The notes below the pieces were generated by a model, which saw nothing but the letters and a program-made list of their open reading frames with translations, was not told the origin of the DNA and searched no databases. 10,032 nt of DNA from an uncultured Zetaproteobacteria bacterium (GTDB lineage: Bacteria; Pseudomonadota; Zetaproteobacteria; Mariprofundales; Mariprofundaceae). The translations under genes and the position numbers were made by a program. This document shows positions 1 through 6,358 of this stretch, one piece after another. The stretch covers positions 1 to 10,032 of the forward strand of contig CAJXNE010000061.1 of NCBI GenBank assembly GCA_913056285.1. Direction: 5' to 3'. Numbering within the stretch: the stretch's first letter is position 1; the number at the start of each line of letters is the position of its first letter.

Positions 1-1
1 T

Positions 2-742
2 CGCCAGCAATTGAATCAGGATTTATTGTCGGCCACCCTGGATCCGGCCATTATTATGGGCTTTGGCGTGCTGGTGATGCTGTTTTTGATGACAGTCGTG
101 GTGCCGAAAATGGTGGCTGTATTCGAGCGCGCCGGTGGTGATTTACCCACCCTGACCAAGGTGGTGATTGCCCTGTCTGATTTTTTACGCGCCCATGGCG
201 GCTGGCTGATTGTAGCGCTTGCCGGCCTGGTGTTGGCTTATAAAATGCTAATGCGCAGTGATGCGATGCGTCAGAGCAGGGATGCGTGGTTATTGCGTGT
301 GCCGGTGCTGTCTACCTTGTTGGTGAGCATCGAAACCGCCCGTTTTTCACGCACGCTGGGCATGTTGCTTTCCGGTGGCGTACCGGCGCTGGCGGCAATG
401 CTGATTGCCAACCAGAGCTGGTCGTTATTACCCTTAAAAGCCATTGGCGAGCAGGCCAGAGAAAATCTAAGAGAAGGCGAATCCCTGGCGACGGCCTTAA
501 AAAGCGGCGGACATATCCCGACTATGGCAACCCAGTTACTGGCCGTTGGCGAGCAAAGTGGCCAGCTGGACGCCATGCTGTTGCGCATTGCTGACCATTA
601 TGAAAAAGAGGTATCGCGCAATCTCAGCCGCATGCTGACTATTGCCGAACCGTTACTGGTGATGTTTATGGCCGTGGGCGTGGGCTCGCTGGCCATGGCG
701 ATTTTATTGCCGATAGCCGAAATGAATCAGTTGGTGAAATGA
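2..742 (+). CDS. gspF: Type II secretion system inner-membrane platform protein GspF (5' partial)
   Basis: This is the C-terminal 246 residues or so of GspF, the polytopic inner-membrane protein that links the GspE ATPase to pseudopilus assembly. The reading frame is open from base 2, so the gene begins upstream of the window. Visible are a hydrophobic segment ending VVVPKMVAVFE followed by LPTLTK, a second one around GGWLIVALAG, and then the second T2SSF domain with RFSRTLGMLLSGGVP, REGESLATAL and AVGEQSGQLD. The last transmembrane helix ends in LLPIAEMNQLVK. All these match the conserved GspF/PilC pattern, and the C-terminal MNQLV favours GspF over PilC. The stop codon overlaps the next start (ATGA at 739-742), so the two genes are probably translationally coupled. 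Family assignment is firm; only the N-terminal part is missing. Confidence 0.96.
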   Translation, partial: RQQLNQDLLSATLDPAIIMGFGVLVMLFLMTVVVPKMVAVFERAGGDLPTLTKVVIALSDFLRAHGGWLIVALAGLVLAYKMLMRSDAMRQSRDAWLLRVPVLSTLLVSIETARFSRTLGMLLSGGVPALAAMLIANQSWSLLPLKAIGEQARENLREGESLATALKSGGHIPTMATQLLAVGEQSGQLDAMLLRIADHYEKEVSRNLSRMLTIAEPLLVMFMAVGVGSLAMAILLPIAEMNQLVK

Positions 743-1356
743 AACGGCTTGGATGGGTGCTGGTGGTGGTTTTGGCATACATACCCGCCTGTTATGCTGA
801 TTCGGCTTCCGCCTATCGGCAGGCAATCGATTCTGCGGCGCAGGGAGATGACCGGACTGCGATTGCTACATTGAATGCACTGAAGGACGTTTCTCCAGTA
901 CGAAGCCTTTGGCGGCAACGCATCGTTGCTGCACAGCAATTGATACGTATGCGCGTGACGCAACAGACTGCATTTCCGCTTCAGACCGGGCCGAATCCGC
1001 ATTTGTCGCTGGCTTCGGCTTATGCCGCGAACCACCCCTTGCTACAGGATGCCAGGCGCTGGCCGGCAACATTGTTGGCTGTGGTTGTACCTGGTGGCGG
1101 CCATGCATGGCAGGGGCGCTGGAAAGATGCGGGCATGGCCGCATTGATGGTTTTTCCCATGCTGATTTTAACTGCGTGGGCTGCTAAACGGCGGATGGGG
1201 CCGGTCACGGTATTTTTTGCCCTGATCACGCTCTGGTTGTGGTCTGGAACCGTGTTTTCATCCATGTCGCTGGCGGAACGGGGCAATGCAGAAGCTTATA
1301 TGGCATGGTGGCAGGGCGTCTGGCAGGCCTCGGGTTTGCCCGGCAGGCCTTGGTGA
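739..1356 (+). CDS. Unrecognised membrane protein with signal peptide, between gspF and gspG
   Basis: I do not recognise this 205-residue protein. Residues 1-20 look like a signal peptide (MKRLGWVLVVVLAYIPACYA); cleavage after CYA is likely, and the Cys at 18 makes a lipoprotein signal conceivable but not canonical. Residues 22-72 are Ala/Gln-rich helices resembling a TPR-like hairpin. From about residue 108 the protein becomes a membrane domain. A PGGGHAWQGRW motif at 118-128 recalls the 'PG-G-x-Y-x-G' signature of small TM2/DUF5683-like membrane proteins. Two strong hydrophobic helices follow, at about 131-149 and 154-175, then a Trp-rich tail. It starts inside the gspF stop codon (ATGA) and ends 4 bp before the YidD-like gene, so it belongs to the operon. 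A partnership with the following YidD-family protein is inferred from position only. Confidence 0.85.
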   Translation: MKRLGWVLVVVLAYIPACYADSASAYRQAIDSAAQGDDRTAIATLNALKDVSPVRSLWRQRIVAAQQLIRMRVTQQTAFPLQTGPNPHLSLASAYAANHPLLQDARRWPATLLAVVVPGGGHAWQGRWKDAGMAALMVFPMLILTAWAAKRRMGPVTVFFALITLWLWSGTVFSSMSLAERGNAEAYMAWWQGVWQASGLPGRPW

Positions 1357-1360
1357 CAAG

Positions 1361-1717
1361 GTGATACGTTCTTTTCCAGTTTTATACAGTGTATTGGCAA
1401 CGGCCAGTTTCGCTTTCGCTTTGCTGTGGCAAGCGTTATTGCCACCCATGTCCGGGCCGCAACATGTATTTATGCATTTTTACCGCCATGGTATTGGTCA
1501 AATGGACGGGCGTTCTTGCCCTTCCTATCCGGTCTGTTCGCTCTATGCTACGCAGGCGGTGAATCAGCACGGTTTGCTGGTCGGTTCGTGGCTGGCTATG
1601 GATCGGATCATTCATGAACATGATGATATTCAATATGGTCAGTGGTTGAATATCAATGGAGAAGAACGTTTATATGATCCGTTATCGCGCAATGATTTTT
1701 GGCTGAAGAAAAAATAG
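1361..1717 (+). CDS. yidD: YidD-family membrane protein insertion efficiency factor (extended variant)
   Basis: YidD proteins are small membrane-associated factors thought to assist YidC-dependent insertion of inner-membrane proteins. The diagnostic core lies at residues 40-85: FYRHGIGQMDGRSCPSYPVC, then SLYATQAV and HGLLVGSWLAMDRI. This matches the family pattern of FYQ..ISP..G..CRF.PTCS.YA.EA...HG...G..L...R. Unlike the roughly 70-85-residue classical form, it has an N-terminal hydrophobic helix (residues 6-26) and a C-terminal stretch of about 30 residues (YGQWLNINGEERLYDP) replacing the usual short tail. The family's third Cys, after the helix, is absent. I chose the GTG at 1361, 4 bp after the preceding stop. 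An in-frame ATG at 1286 would give a long overlap with the upstream gene and an unlikely N-terminus. The gene is usually next to rnpA/yidC, so its place inside a gsp operon is unusual. Confidence 0.75.
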   Translation: MIRSFPVLYSVLATASFAFALLWQALLPPMSGPQHVFMHFYRHGIGQMDGRSCPSYPVCSLYATQAVNQHGLLVGSWLAMDRIIHEHDDIQYGQWLNINGEERLYDPLSRNDFWLKKK

Positions 1718-1742
1718 ATTTTGACAAATGATTCAACAAGGT

Positions 1743-1760
1743 AGGTGGGGAATGATCATG
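1743..1760 (+). promoter_or_regulatory. Possible ribosome binding site for an upstream gspG start
   Basis: A purine-rich AGGTGGGGA run (1743-1751) lies 4 bp before an in-frame ATG at 1752 and 10 bp before another at 1758. It is the best Shine-Dalgarno-like sequence in the gspG leader. Using it would give GspG a prepilin leader of 41-43 residues, much longer than usual, so its use is uncertain. Confidence 0.3.
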
Positions 1761-1821
1761 AAGAATGACAGGATGAAACTCAATAGCGACGCAAGTTGCG
1801 TTACAATGACCCAACGATTGA

Positions 1822-1854
1822 ATAACAAAATGAAAGAATCCGTCATTTTGTTAT
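1822..1854 (+). promoter_or_regulatory. Perfect 12-bp hairpin over the gspG start region
   Basis: ATAACAAAATGA (1822-1833) is the exact reverse complement of TCATTTTGTTAT (1843-1854), with a 9-nt loop. The left arm contains the in-frame ATG at 1830. The stem is A/T-rich and is not followed by a T-run, so it does not look like an intrinsic terminator. It could hide a start codon, protect a processed 5' end of gspG mRNA, or be a dyad operator. A smaller perfect hairpin (ACGCAA-G-TTGCGT, 1789-1801) lies just upstream. The structure is seen directly; the role is inferred. Confidence 0.55.
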
Positions 1855-2255
1855 CCAAGAGTAAAACTGATGAAAAAGGTTTTACGTTGCTGGAAATCAT
1901 GGTCGTGCTGGTCATTATCGGGGTGCTGGCGGCATTGGTAGCACCGCGTTTTCTGGAGCGCGCTGATGAGGCCAAGGTGGATGCCTGCAAGGTACAAATG
2001 AAGAATATCGGACAGGCTTTAAAACTCTATCGCTTGCAGCATGGCAAATATCCTGCTTCCGGTGGCCTGAATGCACTGGCGACGGCGGGCAAGGATGGCA
2101 AGCGTTATATGGACTCATTGCCGAAAGACCCCTGGGGCAGGGACTTTATCTATCTGTCGCCCGGCGTGCATGGTGATTTCGATATTCTATCCTATGGCGC
2201 GGACGGGCAGGCCGGCGGTAGTGGCTTTGATGCCGATATCGGTAGCTGGCAGTAA
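1830..2255 (+). CDS. gspG: Type II secretion system major pseudopilin GspG
   Basis: GspG is the main subunit of the periplasmic pseudopilus, processed and N-methylated by the prepilin peptidase GspO/PilD. The processing site is G/FTLLE, followed by the hydrophobic helix IMVVLVIIGVLAALVAPRF. The mature form is about 124 residues. Family marks include DACKVQMKNIGQALKLYRL, GKYPASGGLNAL, LPKDPWGRDFIY, and a C-terminal SYGADGQAGGSGFDADIGSW that supplies the Asp ligands of the conserved calcium site. The start is uncertain. The in-frame ATG at 1830 gives a 17-residue leader but lacks a good ribosome site and sits in a hairpin. In-frame ATGs at 1752, 1758, 1773 and 1806 give longer leaders. The ATG at 1870, which would resemble the common MKKGFTLLE start, is out of frame by one base. 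Identity is certain; the 5' end is not. Confidence 0.93.
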   Translation: MKESVILLSKSKTDEKGFTLLEIMVVLVIIGVLAALVAPRFLERADEAKVDACKVQMKNIGQALKLYRLQHGKYPASGGLNALATAGKDGKRYMDSLPKDPWGRDFIYLSPGVHGDFDILSYGADGQAGGSGFDADIGSWQ

Positions 2256-2266
2256 GTCATAGACGT

Positions 2267-2404
2267 GAACCGCGAATGAACGCAGATGAGGATCGAAGAC
2301 AAAAGGTAGCCTGGAGTCTGGTGTTATTTCTTTGTTCGCATGTATTGGCGTCCACAGGGTGAATTGCGTTTGCGCAAGAGGGCGCCCTGGGGTATTCGCG
2401 GTTC
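2267..2404. repeat. Repeat-like element with 11-bp terminal inverted repeats between gspG and gspH
   Basis: GAACCGCGAAT (2267-2277) is perfectly inverted as ATTCGCGGTTC (2394-2404), enclosing about 116 bp with no convincing gene. The left end reads on as GAACGCAGATGAGG. This resembles a widespread class of short bacterial interspersed repeats whose ends read 'ACCGCGAATGAACGCAGATG' and '..ATTCGCGGTT'; that resemblance is from memory, not a search. Inside are two short palindromes, TTGCGCAA (2370-2377) and AGGGCGCCCT (2379-2388). No target-site duplication is obvious. It fills most of the only sizeable gap in the pseudopilin gene block. A MITE- or REP-like element is the best description; a folded RNA element is an alternative. 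Confidence 0.6.
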
Positions 2405-2430
2405 GATGGTTTTCAGTGTGGTGTGAGCGT

Positions 2431-2973
2431 GTGATCAGTCGAGATGAGGAATACGCTGAATCCGGTTTTACGCTGCTGGAGATCATGCTGGTTATTGTGA
2501 TTATGGCGGTGACATCAATGATGGTAGCGCCATCGTATTTTTCAGCGGTCTCTGTGTCGGTTGAAGATGAAGGCAAAAGGCTGGCGCAAGTATTACGGCT
2601 GGCCAGCGAAGAAGCTACGCTCTCTGGCGATGCGTTTCGCGTCAGATTTCGCCAGCACAGTTATCAGTTTCAGTCCGTCGATCAGAAAGGCGTATGGCAG
2701 TCGCTTCAGGAATCGCCGTATCAGCAACACAAGCTGGCCAAAGGTATCCAGATTATTGAAATCAGACCATCGACGCCGTTGACTGAACAGGTGGAAAAGC
2801 AAGATAAACACGCAGAGCCCGTGCTGGCCGATATCGAGTTGGCACCTGAGGGAATCAGAAAGATCGCAAATATCATACTGGGTGAGGATCCGGATGGTGG
2901 GCAACCGCTTACCATCCTGCTGCGACCGGGTCCCGGCGGTATTGCCGTAAAGAAAGATGACAGTACAAGCTAA
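2431..2973 (+). CDS. gspH: Type II secretion system minor pseudopilin GspH
   Basis: GspH is a minor pseudopilin that joins the tip complex to the pseudopilus shaft. From the GTG at 2431 the protein is 180 residues. A 12-residue leader ends in ESG, giving the processing site G/FTLLE, followed by the helix IMLVIVIMAVTSMMVAPSYF. Next come LAQVLRLASEEATLSGDAFRV and an RF...YQF strand pair, the usual GspH/FimT layout. Late in the protein are ELAPEG and a Gly/Pro-rich LRPGPGGIAV. The frame stays open upstream to 2332, but that extension runs through the inverted-repeat element and is not pilin-like. The GTG at 2416 is an alternative start. No strong ribosome site is visible, only GTGAG at 2423-2427. 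The gene overlaps gspI by 17 bp. Confidence 0.9.
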   Translation: MISRDEEYAESGFTLLEIMLVIVIMAVTSMMVAPSYFSAVSVSVEDEGKRLAQVLRLASEEATLSGDAFRVRFRQHSYQFQSVDQKGVWQSLQESPYQQHKLAKGIQIIEIRPSTPLTEQVEKQDKHAEPVLADIELAPEGIRKIANIILGEDPDGGQPLTILLRPGPGGIAVKKDDSTS

Positions 2974-3328
2974 TTCTCCTGCGAAAGAAGCCGGTTTCAC
3001 GCTGATCGAGGCGCTGGTGGCGTTGATGATTGCTTCGACAGCGCTGGTCGTATTGATGGGGCGGATCGGCTCGTCTGCCAATATTCAGCATACGTTAACC
3101 ATGCAGGACATGGCGATGGATGCGGCGCGCAATAAACTTACTGAATTGAGCATTGCATCGGCCAGTCTCGATGAACAGCAGGGGGTAATCGAAGCGGGAA
3201 ATATCCAGCTTGAATGGCGCAGCTGGAGCGAAAAAACCATGCTGGATGGGTTTGTGCGTCTGAATGTCAGCGTCAAAGCGCCGGATGAGCCGAAAGTGAC
3301 AGTGTTTCTGTATCGGGAAGTGCGATGA
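2957..3328 (+). CDS. gspI: Type II secretion system minor pseudopilin GspI
   Basis: GspI nucleates the minor pseudopilin tip with GspJ and GspK. The 123-residue product has a 13-residue leader ending EAG, the cleavage site G/FTLIE and the helix ALVALMIASTALVVLMGRIG. Then come the family-typical AARNKLTELSI, EAGNIQLEWRSW and the C-terminal strand FVRLNVSVKAPDEPKVTVFLY. Length is normal for the family. The ATG at 2957 lies 17 bp inside the end of gspH and is preceded by a purine-rich AAAGAAAG. Its own stop overlaps the gspJ start (ATGA, 3325-3328), so translation of H, I and J is likely coupled. Confidence 0.95.
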   Translation: MTVQANSPAKEAGFTLIEALVALMIASTALVVLMGRIGSSANIQHTLTMQDMAMDAARNKLTELSIASASLDEQQGVIEAGNIQLEWRSWSEKTMLDGFVRLNVSVKAPDEPKVTVFLYREVR

Positions 3329-3972
3329 GTCGTTTTAACGGTTCTGAAGAGAGCGGTTTTACACTGATTGAAGTGTTGATGGCACTGACTGTGTTTGGCT
3401 TAATTGCCGGACTTTCCTATGCAGCGCTTGGCACGGCTTCTAATGGTTTCGAAATGCTTGGTGATGTGCGCCTGACGCAGGAGAAGTCGGGATGGGCGGG
3501 CAGACAACTGCGTTCTGATTTGCGCTATTTATCGGCTGCGCCGCATCAGAGCGCTATAAAACAAAGCCTGCAATCGGATACGGACAAGCTTGCGCCGATT
3601 CGAATTCGCAATGATAACCGGGGTGATATTGAGTTCGATCAACTCTGGTTGCTGGTTCGGGAGCCTGGCCAGCAATCGATAAGTCAGGTGCATTATTATA
3701 TAGATGAAGATAGCGGTCATTTGATGCGCGAGTCGCGTTCCTTACTGGCGCGTAATCTGGTGGAACCGATACGCTGGGATTTTGGTAAAACCGCTTCGTG
3801 GTCGGTAGAGGTGTGGGATCAGCAGGGCAATTGGCGGCAGGACTGGAATTTTACGGGCAAAGCATTTGTCTGGCCGAAAGCTGTGCGTGTGAGCATGAAA
3901 ATCACGGCTGATGATACACAGACAGGTCAGCGACAATGGTGGATGCCAGTGCTGGTGGGTAGTCAATTGTGA
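3325..3972 (+). CDS. gspJ: Type II secretion system minor pseudopilin GspJ
   Basis: GspJ is the second core component of the pseudopilus tip. The 215-residue protein has an 11-residue leader (MSRFNGSEESG), the site G/FTLIE and the helix VLMALTVFGLIAGLSYAALG. Typical GspJ segments follow: QLRSDLRYLSAAP, IEFDQLWLLVREPG, QVHYYIDEDSGHLMRES, and a late WPKAVRVSMKI strand. The usual position of the 'R.....D' and 'P..v.....' elements is kept, and length is as expected. Start and stop overlap the neighbours (ATGA with gspI, TGATG with gspK). Confidence 0.95.
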   Translation: MSRFNGSEESGFTLIEVLMALTVFGLIAGLSYAALGTASNGFEMLGDVRLTQEKSGWAGRQLRSDLRYLSAAPHQSAIKQSLQSDTDKLAPIRIRNDNRGDIEFDQLWLLVREPGQQSISQVHYYIDEDSGHLMRESRSLLARNLVEPIRWDFGKTASWSVEVWDQQGNWRQDWNFTGKAFVWPKAVRVSMKITADDTQTGQRQWWMPVLVGSQL

Positions 3973-4967
3973 TGGTAGGGCAGAGAATGCATCGGCCTGA
4001 TCAGGGGGAGCGCGGCGCGGCGTTGATTATTGTGTTGGGCCTGGTTGCCCTGATCAGTACGTGGGCGGTCAATGCGGCCTATGAAGATATGTTATCGCTG
4101 CGGCGAGCCGAAAATAGTCAGAATGCCATGCGGGCGGAGCAAGCCAGCCAGTCGGCGCTGATTTTATCGGCAAAAATTCTCCGAGAAGATGGCAATGATA
4201 GTCAGACCGATGATCTGGATGAAACCTGGGCTCAGGATAGCCCGCCATTTCCCATTGATGACGGCAGTGTATTTGGGCGTATTGTCGATGCGAACCGGTT
4301 TATCAATCTCAATACGCTGGTCGATAAAAATGGTAAAGTCGCGCCTGTTGTTGAGAAACAGGTCAAGGCGCTGTTCACCCTGCTGGAGCTGGATAACGGT
4401 CTGGTCGATGCGCTGATTGACTGGATGGATGCAGATGACAGGCCGCATGGTGCGGGCGGTGCGGAAGATAGCGCCTATTATGATCAGGATTACCATGTCA
4501 AAAATGCGCGGTTGGATCGCTGGCAGGAATTGCGTTTGATTCGCGGTTTTGATAAAAAAACCGTTCAGCTTCTGGCCTCGGTAGCTGTCGTGCGCAACGT
4601 GCCGGGAAACGGTTTTTCAGCCGTCAATATTAATACAGCCGGAGCCAAAGTGCTGATGGCAATCATGCCGGAGATGACTGCTGCCGATGCCGAAAACTTG
4701 ATTGGCGAACGCCCGTTTGACAGCGTCGCAGCGGCGCTGCAAAACAAACCATGGGCGAAAGGCGTGAATCAGGCTTACTTGAGCGTTGCCAGCGATACCT
4801 TTATGGTGCGAACAGAAGCGGCCTTCGGGCGCGTGGTATTGAGGGAGAAATTCATGCTTGCTCGCCAATCCGGCAAAATCACACTGTTATCTGTTGGCCG
4901 GGCTGAGCGCGAGTCGGGGCCAGAAAAAACGATATCAAATCTCGACACTCAGGCGGCGTTACCATGA
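3972..4967 (+). CDS. gspK: Type II secretion system minor pseudopilin GspK
   Basis: GspK is the large minor pseudopilin thought to cap the pseudopilus. About 331 residues are encoded from the ATG at 3972; a GTG directly before it (3969) is a possible alternative. The leader of about 15 residues ends GERG, giving G/AALIIVLGLVALISTWAVN. As in other GspK proteins, residue +5 of the mature protein is not Glu. Conserved blocks are DANRFINLNTLVDKNGKV, VDALIDWMDADDRPHGAGGA (the loop associated with metal binding), DSAYY and FSAVNINTAGAKVLMAIMPE, with helix-hairpin-helix-like repeats. Overlap is 1 nt with the gspJ stop and 4 nt with the gspL start (ATGA). Confidence 0.95.
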   Translation: MVGQRMHRPDQGERGAALIIVLGLVALISTWAVNAAYEDMLSLRRAENSQNAMRAEQASQSALILSAKILREDGNDSQTDDLDETWAQDSPPFPIDDGSVFGRIVDANRFINLNTLVDKNGKVAPVVEKQVKALFTLLELDNGLVDALIDWMDADDRPHGAGGAEDSAYYDQDYHVKNARLDRWQELRLIRGFDKKTVQLLASVAVVRNVPGNGFSAVNINTAGAKVLMAIMPEMTAADAENLIGERPFDSVAAALQNKPWAKGVNQAYLSVASDTFMVRTEAAFGRVVLREKFMLARQSGKITLLSVGRAERESGPEKTISNLDTQAALP

Positions 4968-6358
4968 GTGAAACCGGGGCACGCGCATTGCAGCTCAGTT
5001 TTGATGGCGCAAGCTGGCTGGCGATGGATGCGCATGGCAACTATATGCCTCTGGCAACGACGGAAGGCTTTGATTTGCCTGAACTGCCGGAAGGCAGTGT
5101 GGTGAGTAAATTATTGCTGCCGGTAGAGCAGTTGCTGAGCAGATCGTTCTCGTTGCCGCTATCCAGCCCCCGCTATGTTGATCAGGATATCCTTGCTCAG
5201 CAATTGCAGGAAAGCACTGCAGAGCAGATCGAAGACTGGTGGCTGGCATGGCAGGCCGGACAGATGGATGATGGCGTGGCAGGCATCATGTTCGGTTTAC
5301 CCGAGGCTGTTCGGGAGCAGCTTGAAGCGCAAGATGCCTGGCGGCAGGTGCAAACTATTGGCGTGGATGCCTGCGCACGGTTGAATGCACGGTTGAATGA
5401 ACGGTTGAATGAACAATTGCACACAACCCTTGATGAGAGAAATACGGAAATCGTTTTGGCTGATGGGCCGATAGCTGTTTTCGACATGGATGATGCAGGC
5501 GTCTTTTTCGGTGTATGGCATGGTGGCCAGGGTGGTCATGCAGACGGATGCTGGCGCGGTATGCGGCGATTGAATTACTCAGAGAATATGGCCGATGAGC
5601 AACGGGCGACGCTGGTCGAAAATATCACACGTTCATTGCATGCCATGGGCTGGGGTGGTGATCATCGTGTCGAATCCAGTGCTGAAGGTGAGTCTGTCCA
5701 AATGCTTGTGACTGCAATCGGCAGATTATCAGCGGATTTACATGCTGCGCTGAATCTCTCTGCATGGCATGGAGATTTGCTTGAAACGGCGGATTTGACC
5801 GGGCGTAATAACGGCAACCTGACACTAGCCTCGCATTCCGGTTTGAATTTCCGGCATGGCAGTTGGCGCGTACATTCGGGCATGAATTTACTGAAACCAT
5901 GGTATCGCAGTGTTGCGATTGCAGCGCTTCTGGTCGTGGTTTGGGTAGCGGGCATGATATGGCAGAATCATCATCTGGATACACAAATCCGGGCTGAACA
6001 GCAACGCATCATTCAATCCTTCCACACAGGTTTGCCCAACGAGAAAGTGATGATCGATGCTATGGCGCAATTACGCAAAGCGGCAGGAACAACCGGTGCA
6101 GCCGGTGGTACCGATGGCAATAGAGCGGCCATGTGGCTGCGACAGATTAGCGCCATGAACGGGGTATATCAGCGCATGCCATGGCAGCTTAAATCCTTGT
6201 CCATGGAGCGTGGCCATATGAGTATGTCCGGCAGTATCAATGATTTGCAGACCATGAATAAAATACGCCAGGCATTGCAACAGGCAACAGGCGCTCAGGT
6301 GAAAGTGCAGGATACCAATCTGGGCAATAATCAGGTTCAGTTCAGGATGACATGGTGA
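4964..6358 (+). CDS. gspL: Type II secretion system inner-membrane platform protein GspL
   Basis: GspL is a bitopic inner-membrane protein whose cytoplasmic domain binds the GspE ATPase and whose periplasmic part pairs with GspM. Of 464 residues, about 1-300 are the cytoplasmic actin-like domain (LLLPVEQLLSRSFSLPL, then AEQIEDWWLAW, ADGPIAVFDM and a C-terminal NFRHGSWRV). One transmembrane helix lies at about 315-333 (SVAIAALLVVVWVAGMIW). The rest is a periplasmic ferredoxin-like domain with MWLRQISAMNG and MSMSGSINDLQTMNKIRQAL. Length is within the usual range. An in-frame 12-bp tandem repeat in the cytoplasmic domain (residues 138-153) is unusual and lies where GspL sequences vary. The gene overlaps both neighbours by a few bases. 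Confidence 0.93.
   Translation: MSETGARALQLSFDGASWLAMDAHGNYMPLATTEGFDLPELPEGSVVSKLLLPVEQLLSRSFSLPLSSPRYVDQDILAQQLQESTAEQIEDWWLAWQAGQMDDGVAGIMFGLPEAVREQLEAQDAWRQVQTIGVDACARLNARLNERLNEQLHTTLDERNTEIVLADGPIAVFDMDDAGVFFGVWHGGQGGHADGCWRGMRRLNYSENMADEQRATLVENITRSLHAMGWGGDHRVESSAEGESVQMLVTAIGRLSADLHAALNLSAWHGDLLETADLTGRNNGNLTLASHSGLNFRHGSWRVHSGMNLLKPWYRSVAIAALLVVVWVAGMIWQNHHLDTQIRAEQQRIIQSFHTGLPNEKVMIDAMAQLRKAAGTTGAAGGTDGNRAAMWLRQISAMNGVYQRMPWQLKSLSMERGHMSMSGSINDLQTMNKIRQALQQATGAQVKVQDTNLGNNQVQFRMTW
5375..5422 (+). repeat. In-frame 12-bp tandem repeat inside gspL
   Basis: GCACGGTTGAAT occurs twice perfectly (5375-5386, 5387-5398), then once as GAACGGTTGAAT (5399-5410), then as a degenerate fourth unit (5411-5422). 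It encodes ARLN-ARLN-ERLN-EQLH, a short amphipathic helical stretch. Because the unit is a multiple of three, copy-number change would not break the frame. Confidence 0.85.

Noticed and set aside
1721..1749. TTGACA at 1721-1726 as a -35 box for gspG
   Set aside because: The hexamer is perfect, but there is no -10-like sequence 16-18 bp downstream; that position holds G-rich sequence. TACAAT at 1802-1807 is a fair -10 but has no -35.
1822..1860. Rho-independent terminator before gspG
   Set aside because: The stem is A/T-rich and no T-run follows it.
2332..2430. Extending gspH upstream to 2332
   Set aside because: The added N-terminus is translated from the inverted-repeat element, is Cys/Arg-rich, and is unlike a prepilin leader.
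2593..3081. Minus-strand ORF of 162 residues opposite gspH/gspI
   Set aside because: It lies wholly opposite well-supported pseudopilin genes, and its translation shows no recognisable domain. The same applies to the other antisense ORFs, including 8733-9296.
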